A stretch of DNA of 64,000 nucleotides from Paraburkholderia phenazinium (GCF_900141745.1 NZ_FSRM01000001.1:3410001-3474000), one strand, 5' to 3'; positions 19,515 to 31,135 are shown, counted from the first letter of the stretch. Made by a program: numbers and translations. Notes: generated from the sequence alone by a model not told the origin.

Positions 19515-20369
19515 ATGAAAGCCCTGGATCTCGACGTGCTCGCGATGGTAGTCGCCATCGCCGATGCCGGCAGCTTCGTGCGCGGCGCCGCGCTCGTGCA
19601 TCGCTCGCAGTCCGCGCTCAGCATGCAGATTCGCACGCTGGAGAACGCGCTCGGCAAGCCGTTGTTCGTACGTGGAGCGCGCAGCGTCACGCCGACTGCC
19701 GACGGTCAGGTGCTGCTCGCCTACGCCCGCCGGATGCTGGCCCTGCGTGACGAAGCGTGGGCGTCGATGGTGCATCCGGAGGTAAAGGGCCGTGTCGCGA
19801 TCGGCGTGCCGGACGACTACGCGGCATCGTTGCTGCCTGCGGTGCTGCGCAAGTTTTCGGCGAGCTACCCGAAGGTCGAGATTCAGGTGATCGGCCTGCC
19901 GAGCCATGCGCTCGCGCCACTCGTCAAGGACAACAAGGTCGACCTCGCCTGCGTGACGCGCCTGAAAAATCTGAACGGCGAGTTCATCCGCTTCGAACCG
20001 ATGACGTGGGCAGGCGCGTCGACCAGCGGACGCGAGATCTGGAAAGAGCGGCCATTGCCGGTTGCGCTGTTCGGTGCGGGCAGTGTCGCGCGGGCGAACG
20101 CGATCCACGCGCTCGAGCGTGCAAAAATCGCCTATCGCACGTCGTATGAGAGCCCGAGTCTGATGGGTCTCTTCAGCATGGTCGAAGCGGGGCTCGCAAT
20201 CGCGCCGCTTGCGCGCTGCGCGGTGCCTGGCCACTTCGTGCAACTCGGGCGCCCACACGGCCTGCCTGCTCTGCCAGAACTGGAAATCGTGCTGGCACGT
20301 AGCGCCCGCTCCAACCGTCCTCCATGTGACTTCCTCGCTGAACAGATTCTGACTGAACTCAGGCTGTGA
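19515..20369 (+). CDS. LysR-family transcriptional regulator
   Basis: A 284-residue LysR-type regulator: winged helix-turn-helix at residues 1-60 (GSFVRGAALVHRSQSALSMQIRTLE is the recognition region) and a C-terminal periplasmic-binding-like effector domain. It is transcribed divergently from the aminotransferase gene with a 161 bp shared region containing a T-N11-A dyad, the usual arrangement for a LysR regulator and its target. Effector unknown. Confidence 0.9.
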   Translation: MKALDLDVLAMVVAIADAGSFVRGAALVHRSQSALSMQIRTLENALGKPLFVRGARSVTPTADGQVLLAYARRMLALRDEAWASMVHPEVKGRVAIGVPDDYAASLLPAVLRKFSASYPKVEIQVIGLPSHALAPLVKDNKVDLACVTRLKNLNGEFIRFEPMTWAGASTSGREIWKERPLPVALFGAGSVARANAIHALERAKIAYRTSYESPSLMGLFSMVEAGLAIAPLARCAVPGHFVQLGRPHGLPALPELEIVLARSARSNRPPCDFLAEQILTELRL

Positions 20370-20476
20370 GCATGCATCGGCGGCCCGTACCTCTGTAAAA
20401 TGTTGCGCCGTGCGCTTACCGATTATGGCGCAACAGAATCCCCTCTCGCGCATCCCGCAAAACACCCACGAACTGA

Positions 20477-21517
<1,041 letters not shown>

Positions 21518-21552
21518 GCGCTTCAGGCGAGCCCGTCAACTACGCGCCCGCC

Positions 21553-22233
21553 TCACTCGCTTTCACCTAGCCTGACAAGCAGCGCCTGAAGTTTCTCCAC
21601 ATGCCGCATCAGCAGATTGCGATGCTTTTCGATCTGCTCGAGCCGGCCGGTCAGATCGGCGTGGTCGGTGTCCTCCAGTTCGGTGGCGGCGATCACGTCC
21701 TCCACCTTGGCGCGCAACGCGGCCAGTTCGACAGGCGGACTCGCCAGATGCCGCTCGAAGCGGCGCACGTCCTGCACCGCCAGATCGCGCACCTTGCGAA
21801 ACAGCACGTGACGCCGGTGCGCCTCGGCGTCGAACATCTCCTCCTCCGCGCGCCGCGCGGGCGCCGGTTGACCGAAGATCGGCTCGGGCGGACGCAGCAC
21901 CGTTTTCTTGCGCACCGGATGCGCCGTGCCGCGAAAGCGCGCCAGCGGCATCTCGTTGTCGATCGCCTCGCGGGCGTTCGCGGGAATCTCGCCCGCCTCA
22001 TGCGGCGTGTTCATCCAGCCGGCGGGCAAGCCCGTCACCGCCTCGACACCGCGCACGAACTCCTCGCTGAATTCGCGTTGGCCGGACAACATCAGTTTCA
22101 GATAGCTTGCAGAGAACGTCATCATCCGCGCGAGGCGGGTTGCCGCGCCGACCTCCTGGGTCAGCACCACCAGATTTGCTCGCCAGATCGAAAGCAGGAA
22201 CTCGTCGGAATCTTCCATTGCTGGGTCTTCCAT
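21553..22233 (-). CDS. Unknown protein with repressor-like N terminus and helical C terminus
   Basis: A 226-residue protein. Residues about 10-70 look like a lambda-repressor-type helix-turn-helix: residues around RMMTFSASYLKLMLSGQREFSEEF resemble the Cro/CI recognition segment, followed by TGLPAGWM. After a basic/proline linker (KKTVLRPPEP) the last 100 residues form a charged, heptad-like helix, possibly a coiled coil. I cannot name the family. An alternative start at 22218 has an equally plausible ribosome binding site (GGAAG). It converges with the ddl-like gene 35 bp away. Confidence 0.65.
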   Translation of the reverse strand: MEDPAMEDSDEFLLSIWRANLVVLTQEVGAATRLARMMTFSASYLKLMLSGQREFSEEFVRGVEAVTGLPAGWMNTPHEAGEIPANAREAIDNEMPLARFRGTAHPVRKKTVLRPPEPIFGQPAPARRAEEEMFDAEAHRRHVLFRKVRDLAVQDVRRFERHLASPPVELAALRAKVEDVIAATELEDTDHADLTGRLEQIEKHRNLLMRHVEKLQALLVRLGESE

Positions 22234-22544
22234 CTTTTCTCGCCCGATTAGTGTATGACGTGCCGGCGGGCTTCAGCCCGCGCGCGCCGTTTTTGTCAAA
22301 GGGTAGTCGCTTCGCCGTGCGGCACGCAACCGGTATGTCCCGTAAGGGTGCGGCGTGGCGTATCTGGCGACCGGAACAGGGGGGCGTGGATACGCCCTCG
22401 CGCATACGCCCTTTCTGTTGACATGCCCTGAACGGGTGCGTTCCGCAGACGGGATAGCATCTCGCGCGGGATTGGTCAGACTTATGCGGCACGTATTGTG
22501 CTGGTGTAAGGTTTCCGTTCCCCCAACCTGAGAAGGGTAATTCG
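22234..22544. other. Intergenic region upstream of the His-rich peptide gene
   Basis: 310 bp between divergent genes. It contains a TTGACA at about 22417 and a possible TTGGTC/TATTGT pair at 22471-22499 that could drive the small gene, plus an AGAAGGG ribosome binding site just before 22545. No other coding signal was seen. Confidence 0.4.
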
Positions 22545-22679
22545 ATGAAGAAGATCATACTTGCCTTGAGCACAGCACTCGTTACTCTCGGCGCCATTGC
22601 GCCCGCGCACGCCGACGACCACCATCGCGTGTGCCATAAGGTCCACGTCCATGGACACTGGGAGAGACACTGTCATTGA
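22545..22679 (+). CDS. Exported histidine-rich micropeptide (HHHH-motif-like)
   Basis: A 44-codon gene with a strong AGAAGGG ribosome binding site and a textbook signal peptide (MKKIILALSTALVTLGAIAP, cleavage after AHA at residue 23). The predicted mature peptide is only 21 residues but contains eight His and two Cys, with Cys-His pairs at 30-31 and 43-44, suggesting transition-metal binding in the periplasm. Similar tiny His-rich exported peptides are annotated in Burkholderia genomes; their function is not known. A strong hairpin follows 31 bp downstream, so the gene looks like an independent unit. Confidence 0.75.
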   Translation: MKKIILALSTALVTLGAIAPAHADDHHRVCHKVHVHGHWERHCH

Positions 22680-22710
22680 TGCCGGCGGCTAGCCCCGCTA
22701 CAAGGCAAAA

Positions 22711-22746
22711 CGGTCCCCGCCCGTCGTGACAGACAGGCGGGGACCG
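22711..22746. terminator. Hairpin terminator between the His-rich peptide gene and hutG
   Basis: Perfect 11 bp stem CGGTCCCCGCC / GGCGGGGACCG with a 14-base loop. On the minus strand it is followed by TTTTG, so it best fits termination of the hut operon, but it also lies at the right place to end the convergent micropeptide transcript. Confidence 0.7.
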
Positions 22747-22828
22747 TCGCATTCAGCGGTGTTTCAAGCGTTTCCGTATCTGGCACGTACAACCGGAAAG
22801 GCAGTTTGTACCGATCGACGCGCCATTC

Positions 22829-23641
22829 TTACGCGGCGGCGACGCGCTCGAGCGCGGTTTGCACCAGCGTCTTCAGAAGCGGTTCGACCTGCGCGGCGAG
22901 CGTTTCGTCATACGCGTACGGCATCTGCTCTTCCATGTACGTAATCTGCGTGAGTTCGAGCTGCACTGCATGAATGCCCTCGGACGGCTGACCGTACTGG
23001 CGTGTGATATAGCCACCCTTGAAGCGGCCATTCGCAACTGCCGAGTAGCCGCCGTGGCGTTCGACCACGTCCACCAGCGCTTCAGCCAGTCCCGCCACGG
23101 CGCTCGCGCCGTTTGAGGTGCCGAAGTTGAAGTCCGTCAGCCGCCCCGGGAAGAAACGCGGTACGTGCGAGCGGATCGAGTGCGCCTCCCATAGCAGTAC
23201 CTTGCCGTGTTTTGCCTTCAACGCCGCCAGATGCGCTGACAGCGCCTCGTGGTACGGCTTCCAGTAGAGTTCGCGGCGGCGTGCGACCTCGGCATCGTCG
23301 GGCAAATGTCCGTCGAGATACAGGGGCTCCTTGTCGAACGTGTCGACGGGCAGAAGGCCTGTCGTGTCCTGACCCGGATAGAGATTCGCGCCGTCGGGCG
23401 GACGGTTCAGGTCGATCACGTAGCGCGCGTTGCTCGGCATCAGAAACGAGGCGCCGAGCTCGCGCGCAAACGCGTACAGGCGGTCGAGATGCCAGTCGCA
23501 ATCTTCGGTGCGCTGGGCGAGGGGTGTCATCGTCGCGGCAATGTCGGCGGGAATGTTCGTGCCCACGTGGGGAATCGAAATCAGCAGGGGCGCACTTCCC
23601 TCGTGCAGCGAAAAAACCGGCGGAGTGTTCGAAGCAGTCAT
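22829..23641 (-). CDS. hutG: N-formylglutamate deformylase
   Basis: A 270-residue N-formylglutamate amidohydrolase releasing formate and glutamate, the last step of the five-step histidine pathway. Seen: LLISIPHVGTNIP at the N terminus, the DCDWHLD block (reads TEDCDWHLDRLY here), and LLWEAHSIRSHVPRFFPGRLTDFNFGT, which carries likely zinc ligands. It is the last gene of the hut operon, 79 bp after hutF and followed by a strong hairpin at 22711-22746. Confidence 0.95.
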   Translation of the reverse strand: MTASNTPPVFSLHEGSAPLLISIPHVGTNIPADIAATMTPLAQRTEDCDWHLDRLYAFARELGASFLMPSNARYVIDLNRPPDGANLYPGQDTTGLLPVDTFDKEPLYLDGHLPDDAEVARRRELYWKPYHEALSAHLAALKAKHGKVLLWEAHSIRSHVPRFFPGRLTDFNFGTSNGASAVAGLAEALVDVVERHGGYSAVANGRFKGGYITRQYGQPSEGIHAVQLELTQITYMEEQMPYAYDETLAAQVEPLLKTLVQTALERVAAA

Positions 23642-23720
23642 GTCAGTCCAGAATCAGTGGGATCGGGGCGTCATCTGACAGCTTACCCGAGTCGCCCGTT
23701 GACGTTGTTTCAAACCGGCA

Positions 23721-25127
23721 TCACTTGAGCAGCTCGGCGAGCGCGACCCGATATTGCGCGTACGCACGTTCTTCATCGCGATGTCTGCGATTCTCGACCA
23801 CCTTTTCGCCGCCGGTATAGACATCGCGAATCGGCGTCTCGCCATGCTCGCAGAAAACCACGCCCGAGAGCCATGCTTGCGGCGTGTGTTCGGCGATGCC
23901 CGGATGATCCGCGTCGAGCACCAGCCAGTCGGCCCGCTGCCCTACTCTCAACGCGCCCACGGCACGACCGGTGGCGTGCGCACCGCCGTCGAGCGCGGCG
24001 GCGAACAGGCGGTCGGCGACAAACGGCGCGTCAGTCGAGGCGAGCACATTGCGCTGGCGGCGCGAGAGGCGCTGACCGTACTCCAGCAGCCGCAGTTCGG
24101 CACGCCAGTCGACGCCGATATGGCTATCCGATCCGATACCAAAGCGTCCCTGCGCGTCGAGATAGGTGTGCGCCGGAAAGATGCCGTCACCGAGGTTGGC
24201 TTCGGTCGTCAGGCACAGCCCCGCCACCGCGCCGCTCCTGGCAAGCGCGAGCGTTTCGTTGGCATCGACGTGGGTCGCATGCACGAGACACCAGCGCGAA
24301 TCGACATGGAATCGCTCGAGCAACCACTGCACCGGGCGGGCGCCTTCGGTCTCGAGACAGGCATCGACTTCCGCGGTCTGTTCGGCGATATGAATGTGCA
24401 CCGGTGCACCCGGCAGGTCCGTATCGAGCCCGTCGAGCAGCGTGCGCAGCGATTGTTCCGAGACCGCACGTAACGAATGCGGCGCCACACCGTAGCGCAG
24501 GGCCGAGCTTTCGGGGCGTGCGTCACGCAGTTTGCCGAGCAGATCGAGCAGGCTTTCAGGCGTATTGATGAAGCGCTGCTGATCGGCCCGCGGCGCGCGC
24601 GCGCCGAAGCCGCCGTACTGGTAGAGCACCGGCAGCATCGTCATGCCGATGCCGCTCGTCTGGGCCGCATCCACGACGCGTTCGGCCAGTTCGGCCGTAT
24701 TGACGTAACGGCTGCCGTCCGGCGTGTGATGCACGTAGTGAAACTCGCACACCGACGTATAGCCCGCCTTCAGCATCTCGATGTAGAGCCACTGCGCAAC
24801 AGCGGCGAGTCCTTGCGGCGTGATCTTCGCGGCAAAGCGGTACATCAGGTCGCGCCAGCTCCAGAAGTTGTCCGTGGCGTTCGCACGATATTCGGTCAGA
24901 CCCGCCATCGCGCGCTGGAAGGCGTGCGAATGCAGGTTCGGCATGCCGGGCAGGATGGGGCCCGCTGCGCGGCTCACGCCCACCGGCGGCGCGGACGTAT
25001 CCGGGCTCACGTGCGTCAGCGTGCCAGTGGCATCCCACGTCAGCAGCACGTTGCGGCGCCAGCCATCGGGCAGATACGCGTGCTCTGCAAACAATGCGTG
25101 GGGCGACGTTCGAGTGGGTTCAGTCAT
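23721..25127 (-). CDS. hutF: Formimidoylglutamate deiminase
   Basis: A 468-residue amidohydrolase-superfamily enzyme converting N-formimino-glutamate to N-formyl-glutamate and ammonia. Metal ligands are visible as PNLHSHAF (His-x-His), HIAEQ, HATHVD and GIGSDSHIGVDW. Together with hutG it defines the HutF/HutG route rather than the one-step HutE-type formiminoglutamase. It starts 22 bp after hutI within the operon. Confidence 0.95.
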   Translation of the reverse strand: MTEPTRTSPHALFAEHAYLPDGWRRNVLLTWDATGTLTHVSPDTSAPPVGVSRAAGPILPGMPNLHSHAFQRAMAGLTEYRANATDNFWSWRDLMYRFAAKITPQGLAAVAQWLYIEMLKAGYTSVCEFHYVHHTPDGSRYVNTAELAERVVDAAQTSGIGMTMLPVLYQYGGFGARAPRADQQRFINTPESLLDLLGKLRDARPESSALRYGVAPHSLRAVSEQSLRTLLDGLDTDLPGAPVHIHIAEQTAEVDACLETEGARPVQWLLERFHVDSRWCLVHATHVDANETLALARSGAVAGLCLTTEANLGDGIFPAHTYLDAQGRFGIGSDSHIGVDWRAELRLLEYGQRLSRRQRNVLASTDAPFVADRLFAAALDGGAHATGRAVGALRVGQRADWLVLDADHPGIAEHTPQAWLSGVVFCEHGETPIRDVYTGGEKVVENRRHRDEERAYAQYRVALAELLK

Positions 25128-25149
25128 CTTCAGACCTTGATGGATTCAA

Positions 25150-26376
25150 TCAACTGGCGGAGTCGCACCGCGTATAGACCGTCTCGCCTGCGCGCACCAC
25201 GCGCGCGCACAGCGGACGACCGATCCAGTAAGCCAGTTCGGCCAGCGTCTCGACCTGCCAGACCGCGAAATCCGCCGCGCGGCCCACTGCCAGCGAACCA
25301 TGACGACCCACCTGACCCAATGCGCGCGCCGCATGTTGCGTGACGCCTTGCAGCACCTCGGGGACGGTCATGCGAAACAGCGTGGTCGCCATGTTCATCA
25401 TCAACAGGAGCGAGGTGGTGGGCGACGTGCCGGGGTTGCTGTCGGTGGAAATGGCGATGGGCACTTCGTAGCGGCGCAGCAGATCGAGCGGCGGCAACTG
25501 CGTCTCGCGGATGAAGTAGTACGCGCCGGGCAGCAGCACGGCGACCGTGCCGCTCTCCTTCATGGCGGCCACGCCGGCTTCGTCGAGAAACTCGAGATGA
25601 TCCGCGGACAACGCATGATGACGCGCGGCAAGCGCCGTACCGCCGCAGTTGGACAACTGCTCGGCATGCATCTTCACCGGCAGCTTGTAGCGCTCGGCCG
25701 CGGCGAAGACGCGCTCGCTTTGTGCGAGCGAAAAGCCGATGCGCTCGCAGAAAACATCGACTGCATCCACGAGACCTTCGTCGGCCAGCGTGGGCAGCAT
25801 GCGCTCGCAGACTTCGCTGATGTAGTCGTCGGCACGACCGGCAAACTCAGGCGGCAACGCGTGCGCACCGAGAAACGTCGTATAAACCGACACCGGATAC
25901 TGTTCGCCGAGACGGCGCGCGACGCGCAGCATCTTGCGCTCGCTGGCGAGGTCGAGCCCATAACCGGATTTGATTTCGATGGCAGTCACGCCTTCGGCAA
26001 GCAGCGGTTCGAGGCGAGCAGCCGACTGGCGCAACAAGCTCTCTTCGTCGGCGGCGCGGGTCGCGCGTACCGTCGAGACAATGCCGCCGCCCTGGCGCGC
26101 AATTTCTTCGTAGCTGACACCGGCGAGGCGCTGGGCAAACTCGTCGGCGCGCTGGCCGCCGTACACGAGATGCGTATGACAATCGACGAGGCCAGGTGTG
26201 ACCCATGCACCACCGAGGTCTTCGCGCCGCCAAGCGGCATAGTCGGGCGGCAGTTCGCTGGCCGCACCGAGCCAGACGATGTGGCCGTCGCGCACGGCGA
26301 TCGCGGCATCGTCCAGCGTGTTGTGCGGATCGCCCTGCGGGCAAAGCTTCAGGTGATGCCAGACGGTTTGCTTCAT
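25150..26376 (-). CDS. hutI: Imidazolonepropionase
   Basis: A 408-residue amidohydrolase opening the imidazolone ring of 4-imidazolone-5-propanoate to formiminoglutamate. Seen: the metal motif [16 protein letters not shown], the [12 protein letters not shown] block, [18 protein letters not shown] and the C-terminal [10 protein letters not shown], which all match HutI. Length is normal. It follows hutD by 57 bp and precedes hutF by 22 bp. Confidence 0.96.
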   Translation of the reverse strand: MKQTVWHHLKLCPQGDPHNTLDDAAIAVRDGHIVWLGAASELPPDYAAWRREDLGGAWVTPGLVDCHTHLVYGGQRADEFAQRLAGVSYEEIARQGGGIVSTVRATRAADEESLLRQSAARLEPLLAEGVTAIEIKSGYGLDLASERKMLRVARRLGEQYPVSVYTTFLGAHALPPEFAGRADDYISEVCERMLPTLADEGLVDAVDVFCERIGFSLAQSERVFAAAERYKLPVKMHAEQLSNCGGTALAARHHALSADHLEFLDEAGVAAMKESGTVAVLLPGAYYFIRETQLPPLDLLRRYEVPIAISTDSNPGTSPTTSLLLMMNMATTLFRMTVPEVLQGVTQHAARALGQVGRHGSLAVGRAADFAVWQVETLAELAYWIGRPLCARVVRAGETVYTRCDSAS

Positions 26377-26433
26377 CGCGTGCTCGTTGCAGCTTGTTGC
26401 GGTCTGTGGATGTGAGGGCCGATCGGCTTCAGC

Positions 26434-27063
26434 TCACGCGTAATGCAAGCGGATGGCGAGCAGTGCGCCTTCGCCGCTCACCTTGCACGCCAGGCCATCA
26501 GGCGACTGGATATGCAGCGTGTCGTCTATTGCGAGGGTCACTGGAGTGGCATCGCCGAGTGTCACCTCGATCGAACCGGCCGCGCAAAACAGCAGTACGG
26601 CATCGGCCGACAAATGACGTATTGACGCAGAACCCATAGCACCCGCGGCGCCCTCGGTCTGGACTTGCCATACCTCGGCCTCGCCCGTCGCCGCACCCCG
26701 CCGCACCATCAGGTTGAAATCGCGCGTCGCGCCATCGACCAGCCGCGCGTCGATCGCGGTCTCACCTGCGAAGCGCGCCATCTCTAGCGGTTGCTTGAGA
26801 GCATGTGTCGGACCGTTCGCTTCATCAAGCAGCATACCCGCGCCCGACAGCAACACCAGCGTCCGGTCGATCCCGTCAAAGCGCGAGAACGGCCCCGGCT
26901 GCGCGACGTCTGCAATGCTCACACGCCACACGAAACCATCGAGCTTCGCGCCTTGAGGAAAAGCCGCCACCTCGCGCGTGACGCCGCCGCCGTTCTTCCA
27001 CGGCGTCGCCACGAGATCGGCACCGCGGATCAATGTCGTGCCGCTATCCGGCGTCACGATCAA
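26434..27063 (-). CDS. hutD: HutD family protein
   Basis: A 209-residue bicupin of the HutD family. The diagnostic N-terminal segment [17 protein letters not shown] is present. In Pseudomonas HutD has been proposed to limit hut operon expression by binding urocanate or a related intermediate; that role is taken from the family, not shown here. The first codon is TTG at 27063, overlapping the hutU stop by four bases; a GTG at 27057 is a plausible alternative. Translational coupling with hutU is likely. Confidence 0.88.
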   Translation of the reverse strand: MIVTPDSGTTLIRGADLVATPWKNGGGVTREVAAFPQGAKLDGFVWRVSIADVAQPGPFSRFDGIDRTLVLLSGAGMLLDEANGPTHALKQPLEMARFAGETAIDARLVDGATRDFNLMVRRGAATGEAEVWQVQTEGAAGAMGSASIRHLSADAVLLFCAAGSIEVTLGDATPVTLAIDDTLHIQSPDGLACKVSGEGALLAIRLHYA

Positions 27064-28748
27064 CGGCCCAGCATCGGCAGATTAAGCCCCACCTCACGGG
27101 CCGTTTCCTGCGCGAGTTCATAGCCGGCGTCCGCGTGACGCATCACGCCCGTGGCCGGATCGTTGAACAGCACGCGGCCGAGACGCTCGCGGGCGGCATC
27201 TGTACCGTCAGCGACGATCACCACGCCGGAGTGCTGGCTAAAGCCCATGCCCACCCCGCCGCCGTGATGCAGCGATACCCATGTCGCGCCGCCCGCTGTG
27301 TTGAGCAGCGCGTTGAGCAACGGCCAGTCGCTGACAGCGTCAGAGCCGTCCTTCATCGATTCGGTTTCGCGGTTCGGGCTCGCCACCGAACCCGTATCGA
27401 GGTGATCGCGCCCAATCACGACCGGCGCCTTCAATTCGCCATTCCTGACCATCTCGTTGAACGCCTGGCCGAGGCGATACCGGTCCTTCACACCCACCCA
27501 GCAAATCCGCGCCGGCAGACCCTGGAACGCAATCCGTTCGCGCGCCATGTCGAGCCAGTTGTGCAGGTGTGCGTCGTCGGGGATCAGCTCCTTGACCTTC
27601 GCATCGGTCTTGTAGATATCCTCAGGATCGCCCGACAGCGCAACCCAACGGAACGGGCCCTTGCCCTCGCAGAACAGCGGACGGATATACGCCGGCACGA
27701 AGCCCGGGAAATCGAACGCGTTTTCGACGCCCATTTCCAGCGCCATCTGGCGGATGTTGTTGCCGTAGTCGAGCGTCGCGGCGCCACGTTCCTGCAGCGT
27801 CAGCATGGCCTGCACCTGCCTGGCCATCGACTGCTTGGCCGGTTTGGTGATGCTGTCCGGCGCCGTCTTCTGGCGTTCGCGCCAGTCTTCGACGCTCCAG
27901 CCTTGCGGCAGGTAGCCATGAATCGGATCGTGGGCGCTCGTTTGATCTGTCACGCAGTCCGGCGTGATGCCGCGCTCGACGCATTCGGCAAACACGTCGG
28001 CCGCATTGCCGAGCAGACCGACCGACACGGGCTTGCCCGTCTTCTTTGCCTCTTCGACAATCGCAAGCGCTTCGTCGAGCGTCTTCGCTTTGCGATCGAC
28101 GTAACGGGTCTTCAGACGGAAGTCGATGCGCGTCTCATCGCACTCGACAGCGATCATCGAGAAGCCGGCCATGGTGGCAGCGAGCGGCTGCGCGCCGCCC
28201 ATGCCGCCGAGACCGCCCGTCAGAATCCAGCGGCCCTTCGGGTCGCCGTTGAAATGCTGGTTCGCTACCGAGAAGAAAGTCTCGTAGGTGCCCTGAACAA
28301 TCCCCTGGCTGCCGATGTAAATCCAGCTCCCCGCCGTCATCTGGCCGTACATCATCAGGCCCTTGCGGTCGAGTTCGTGGAAGTGTTCCCACGTCGCCCA
28401 GTGCGGTACGAGATTCGAGTTCGCCAGCAGCACGCGCGGCGCATCGGCATGCGTCCTGAACACGCCAACCGGCTTGCCCGACTGGATCAGCAGCGTCTCG
28501 TCGTCGTTGAGATCTTTCAGCGTGGCGAGAATCTGGTCGAAGCAATCCCAGTTGCGCGCAGCGCGGCCGATGCCGCCGTACACCACGAGCGCATGCGGAT
28601 GCTCGGCGACTTCCGCGTCCAGGTTGTTCTGGATCATGCGATAGGCGGCTTCCGTGAGCCAGCTCTTGCAGGTCTTTTCGGCGCCACGCGGGGCGCGAAT
28701 CGTACGGGTCGGGTCGAGACGCGGATCGATGTGCTTGGGGTTGTTCAT
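27060..28748 (-). CDS. hutU: Urocanate hydratase
   Basis: A 562-residue urocanase, which converts urocanate to imidazolonepropionate using tightly bound NAD+ as an electrophile. Glycine-rich [13 protein letters not shown] for NAD binding and the C-terminal [17 protein letters not shown] signature are visible. The start at 28748 ([10 protein letters not shown]) follows a GAGGG ribosome binding site and matches the usual N terminus; a longer frame upstream is not needed. It sits 78 bp after hutC. Confidence 0.97.
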   Translation of the reverse strand: MNNPKHIDPRLDPTRTIRAPRGAEKTCKSWLTEAAYRMIQNNLDAEVAEHPHALVVYGGIGRAARNWDCFDQILATLKDLNDDETLLIQSGKPVGVFRTHADAPRVLLANSNLVPHWATWEHFHELDRKGLMMYGQMTAGSWIYIGSQGIVQGTYETFFSVANQHFNGDPKGRWILTGGLGGMGGAQPLAATMAGFSMIAVECDETRIDFRLKTRYVDRKAKTLDEALAIVEEAKKTGKPVSVGLLGNAADVFAECVERGITPDCVTDQTSAHDPIHGYLPQGWSVEDWRERQKTAPDSITKPAKQSMARQVQAMLTLQERGAATLDYGNNIRQMALEMGVENAFDFPGFVPAYIRPLFCEGKGPFRWVALSGDPEDIYKTDAKVKELIPDDAHLHNWLDMARERIAFQGLPARICWVGVKDRYRLGQAFNEMVRNGELKAPVVIGRDHLDTGSVASPNRETESMKDGSDAVSDWPLLNALLNTAGGATWVSLHHGGGVGMGFSQHSGVVIVADGTDAARERLGRVLFNDPATGVMRHADAGYELAQETAREVGLNLPMLGR

Positions 28749-28826
28749 GGTGGCCCTCGGAGGCGGAAAAGTACTCAAAAAATCACGTCAAATGCGCAGG
28801 TTGAAAGCGCAGCTCAGGAAGCAAGA

Positions 28827-29522
28827 TCAAAAGTGTCCAGTGAAGCGGTAACGACTGCCGGGATGCCACAGATTCGCCACCGATGCGACCAGACTCTGCG
28901 ACCACGTGCGTCGATGCAGCACGAGGCAGGGCTCGAGTTCATCCATCGTCAGCAATCGACGCGTATCGGCATCGGCCAAAGCCGCCTCGATACGGTATTC
29001 GACGCGCTGCAGCGGCGCGACGCGCACCAGATACTGGTTCGGCGTGGTGCTGGTGAAGTCCTGCAACGCATAATCGGGGGCGACCGCCGGGTTGACCCAG
29101 CGTTCTTCGAGTTGCACCGGCTCGTCGTTTTCGAAATGCAGCACGCGCGAATGAAACACCGGACTGCCGGCGCTCACCTGCATCTCGTCGGCAAGCGCTT
29201 CGTCGGCAATCGCCGCGCCGATGTGCAACACCTTCGCCTGATAGCGATGACCGCGCGCCACGATCTCGTCGGAGATACTGCGGATCGCCACCAGGGTCGA
29301 TTCGTATTTCGGCCGCGCAACGAACGTGCCGGAGCCCTGCACGCGCGTCAGCACCTGCTCGGAGGTAAGTTCGCGCAGCGCACGGTTGACCGTCATGCGC
29401 GCCACGTTGAACTCGCGGGCAAGCTCGTTTTCCGAGGGAACCTGGTCGCCCTCACCCCATTCGCCCGCATAAATGCGGGAGAGGATGAAGTCCTTGATTC
29501 CCTGATAGGCCGGTGCGTTCAT
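28827..29522 (-). CDS. hutC: Histidine utilization repressor HutC
   Basis: A 231-residue GntR/HutC regulator: winged helix in residues 1-75 (QVPSENELAREFNVARMTVNRALREL is the recognition region) and a UTRA ligand domain after it. Known members repress hut genes and are released by urocanate. Its candidate operators are the three TGTATATACA-like palindromes upstream of hutH. It is the second gene of the operon, 30 bp after hutH, so it would be autoregulated. Confidence 0.95.
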   Translation of the reverse strand: MNAPAYQGIKDFILSRIYAGEWGEGDQVPSENELAREFNVARMTVNRALRELTSEQVLTRVQGSGTFVARPKYESTLVAIRSISDEIVARGHRYQAKVLHIGAAIADEALADEMQVSAGSPVFHSRVLHFENDEPVQLEERWVNPAVAPDYALQDFTSTTPNQYLVRVAPLQRVEYRIEAALADADTRRLLTMDELEPCLVLHRRTWSQSLVASVANLWHPGSRYRFTGHF

Positions 29523-29552
29523 GCCGGGTTTGCCGTTAATGGTGTCACGTGC

Positions 29553-31076
29553 TTACTGCTCGGACGGAAACGTCAGCGGACTGTGTGCAGCGATCGTGCC
29601 GTTCTGCACGAGATGCGTGACCGCCTCGATGTCCGGCGCGAAGTAGTGATCGAGTTCGTAGTGCGCGACTTCATGGCGTACCGTGTTCATCACGTGCTGC
29701 AATTTCGGGCTGGTTTTATGCGGTGCGCGCAGATCGACACCTTGCGCGGCGGCCAGCAGTTCGATCGAAAGAATATTGGCGGTGTTCTCGGCGATATCGC
29801 CGAGCTTGCGCGCCGCGAAGGTCGCCATCGACACATGGTCTTCCTGGTTCGCCGAGGTAGGCAGCGAATCGACCGAGGCCGGATGCGCAAGCGTCTTGTT
29901 CTCAGAAGCGAGCGCGGCGGCCGTGACGTGGGCGATCATGAAGCCGGAGTTCACACCGCCATCGCGGACGAGGAACGGCGGCAGACCGGAGAGCGTCGAA
30001 TCGATCAGCAGTGCGATGCGACGTTCGGCAAGCGCACCGATTTCGGCTGCGGCCAACGCCAGATTGTCGGCCGCAAAGGCGACCGGCTCCGCGTGGAAAT
30101 TGCCGCCCGAGAGCACTTCGCCCGTGTCCGGGAAAATCAGCGGATTGTCCGAGACAGCGTTCGCTTCGATCAGCAGCACGTCCGCAGCGTGGCGCATCTG
30201 GTCCAGACACGCGCCCATTACCTGCGGCTGGCAGCGCAAACTGTACGGATCCTGTACCTTGCCGCAATCGCGGTGCGACAGATTGATGCCCGAGCCTTCG
30301 AGGAGCGAACGGTAAGCCGCCGCGGCGTCGATCTGCCCCTGGTGGCCGCGCAGCTCGTGAATGCGATGGTCGAACGGCGCCACCGAACCGGCCGCCGCGT
30401 CCACCGACAACGCGCCCGCCACCAGCGCGGTGCGGTACAGGTCTTCGATCGCGAACATGTTGTAGAGCGCGAGCGCGGTCGATGCCTGGGTGCCGTTCAA
30501 CAGCGCCAGACCTTCCTTCGCCTGCAGCGTGAGCGGCTTGAGGCCGGCGAGGCGCAAGCCTTCGGTTGCGGCCATGCGCTCGCCCTTGGCGAGCACGTCG
30601 CCGACGCCCAGCAGCGCTGCCGACATATGCGCGAGCGGCGCGAGATCGCCCGAGGCGCCAACCGAACCCTTGACGGGAATCACCGGCAGCACGTCGGCAT
30701 TGAACAGCGTGATCAGCGCGTCCATCACTTCGCGGCGGATGCCAGAATGACCGCGGCCGAGGCTCGACAGCTTGAGCGCCATCAACAGACGCACGACCGG
30801 ACGCGACATCGGCTCGCCCACGCCAACCGCGTGCGAGAGCACCAGATTGCGTTGCAACAGTTCGAGCTGGTCGTGCGGGATATGGGTGCTGGCGAGGCGG
30901 CCAAAACCGGTGTTGATGCCGTAAGCGGGCTCACCCTTCGCGGCGATATCGGCCACGGCCTGGGCGCAGGCGTCGATCGCAGCGAAGCTGGCGGGATCGA
31001 GCTGCAGCGTGACCTGTTCGCGGGCGATCTGGCGCAGTTGCTGGAGAGTCAGGTGACCGGGCTTGAGAATCATCAT
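29553..31076 (-). CDS. hutH: Histidine ammonia-lyase
   Basis: A 507-residue ammonia-lyase making urocanate from histidine. The Ala-Ser-Gly triad that cyclises into the MIO prosthetic group is at residues 141-143 within [24 protein letters not shown] supplies the catalytic Tyr. Two ATG codons in tandem (31076, 31073) are possible starts. It is the first gene of the hut operon and lies directly downstream of the putative HutC operators. Confidence 0.97.
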   Translation of the reverse strand: MMILKPGHLTLQQLRQIAREQVTLQLDPASFAAIDACAQAVADIAAKGEPAYGINTGFGRLASTHIPHDQLELLQRNLVLSHAVGVGEPMSRPVVRLLMALKLSSLGRGHSGIRREVMDALITLFNADVLPVIPVKGSVGASGDLAPLAHMSAALLGVGDVLAKGERMAATEGLRLAGLKPLTLQAKEGLALLNGTQASTALALYNMFAIEDLYRTALVAGALSVDAAAGSVAPFDHRIHELRGHQGQIDAAAAYRSLLEGSGINLSHRDCGKVQDPYSLRCQPQVMGACLDQMRHAADVLLIEANAVSDNPLIFPDTGEVLSGGNFHAEPVAFAADNLALAAAEIGALAERRIALLIDSTLSGLPPFLVRDGGVNSGFMIAHVTAAALASENKTLAHPASVDSLPTSANQEDHVSMATFAARKLGDIAENTANILSIELLAAAQGVDLRAPHKTSPKLQHVMNTVRHEVAHYELDHYFAPDIEAVTHLVQNGTIAAHSPLTFPSEQ

Positions 31077-31086
31077 GGAAGAGTCC

Positions 31087-31096
31087 TGTCTATACA
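31087..31096. promoter_or_regulatory. Putative HutC operator, site 1 (imperfect)
   Basis: TGTCTATACA, one mismatch from the TGTATATACA palindrome found twice further upstream. It lies 11 bp before the hutH start codon, a position suited to repression. Confidence 0.5.
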
Positions 31097-31123
31097 ATTT
31101 GAGAGAAGTCTAGCGTCGACGGC

Positions 31124-31135
31124 TTGTATATACAA
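31124..31135. promoter_or_regulatory. Putative HutC operator, site 2
   Basis: Perfect 12 bp palindrome TTGTATATACAA. HutC proteins characterised in other proteobacteria bind TGTA-N2-TACA type sites, which this matches exactly. Its centre is 38 bp from site 1. Confidence 0.65.
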
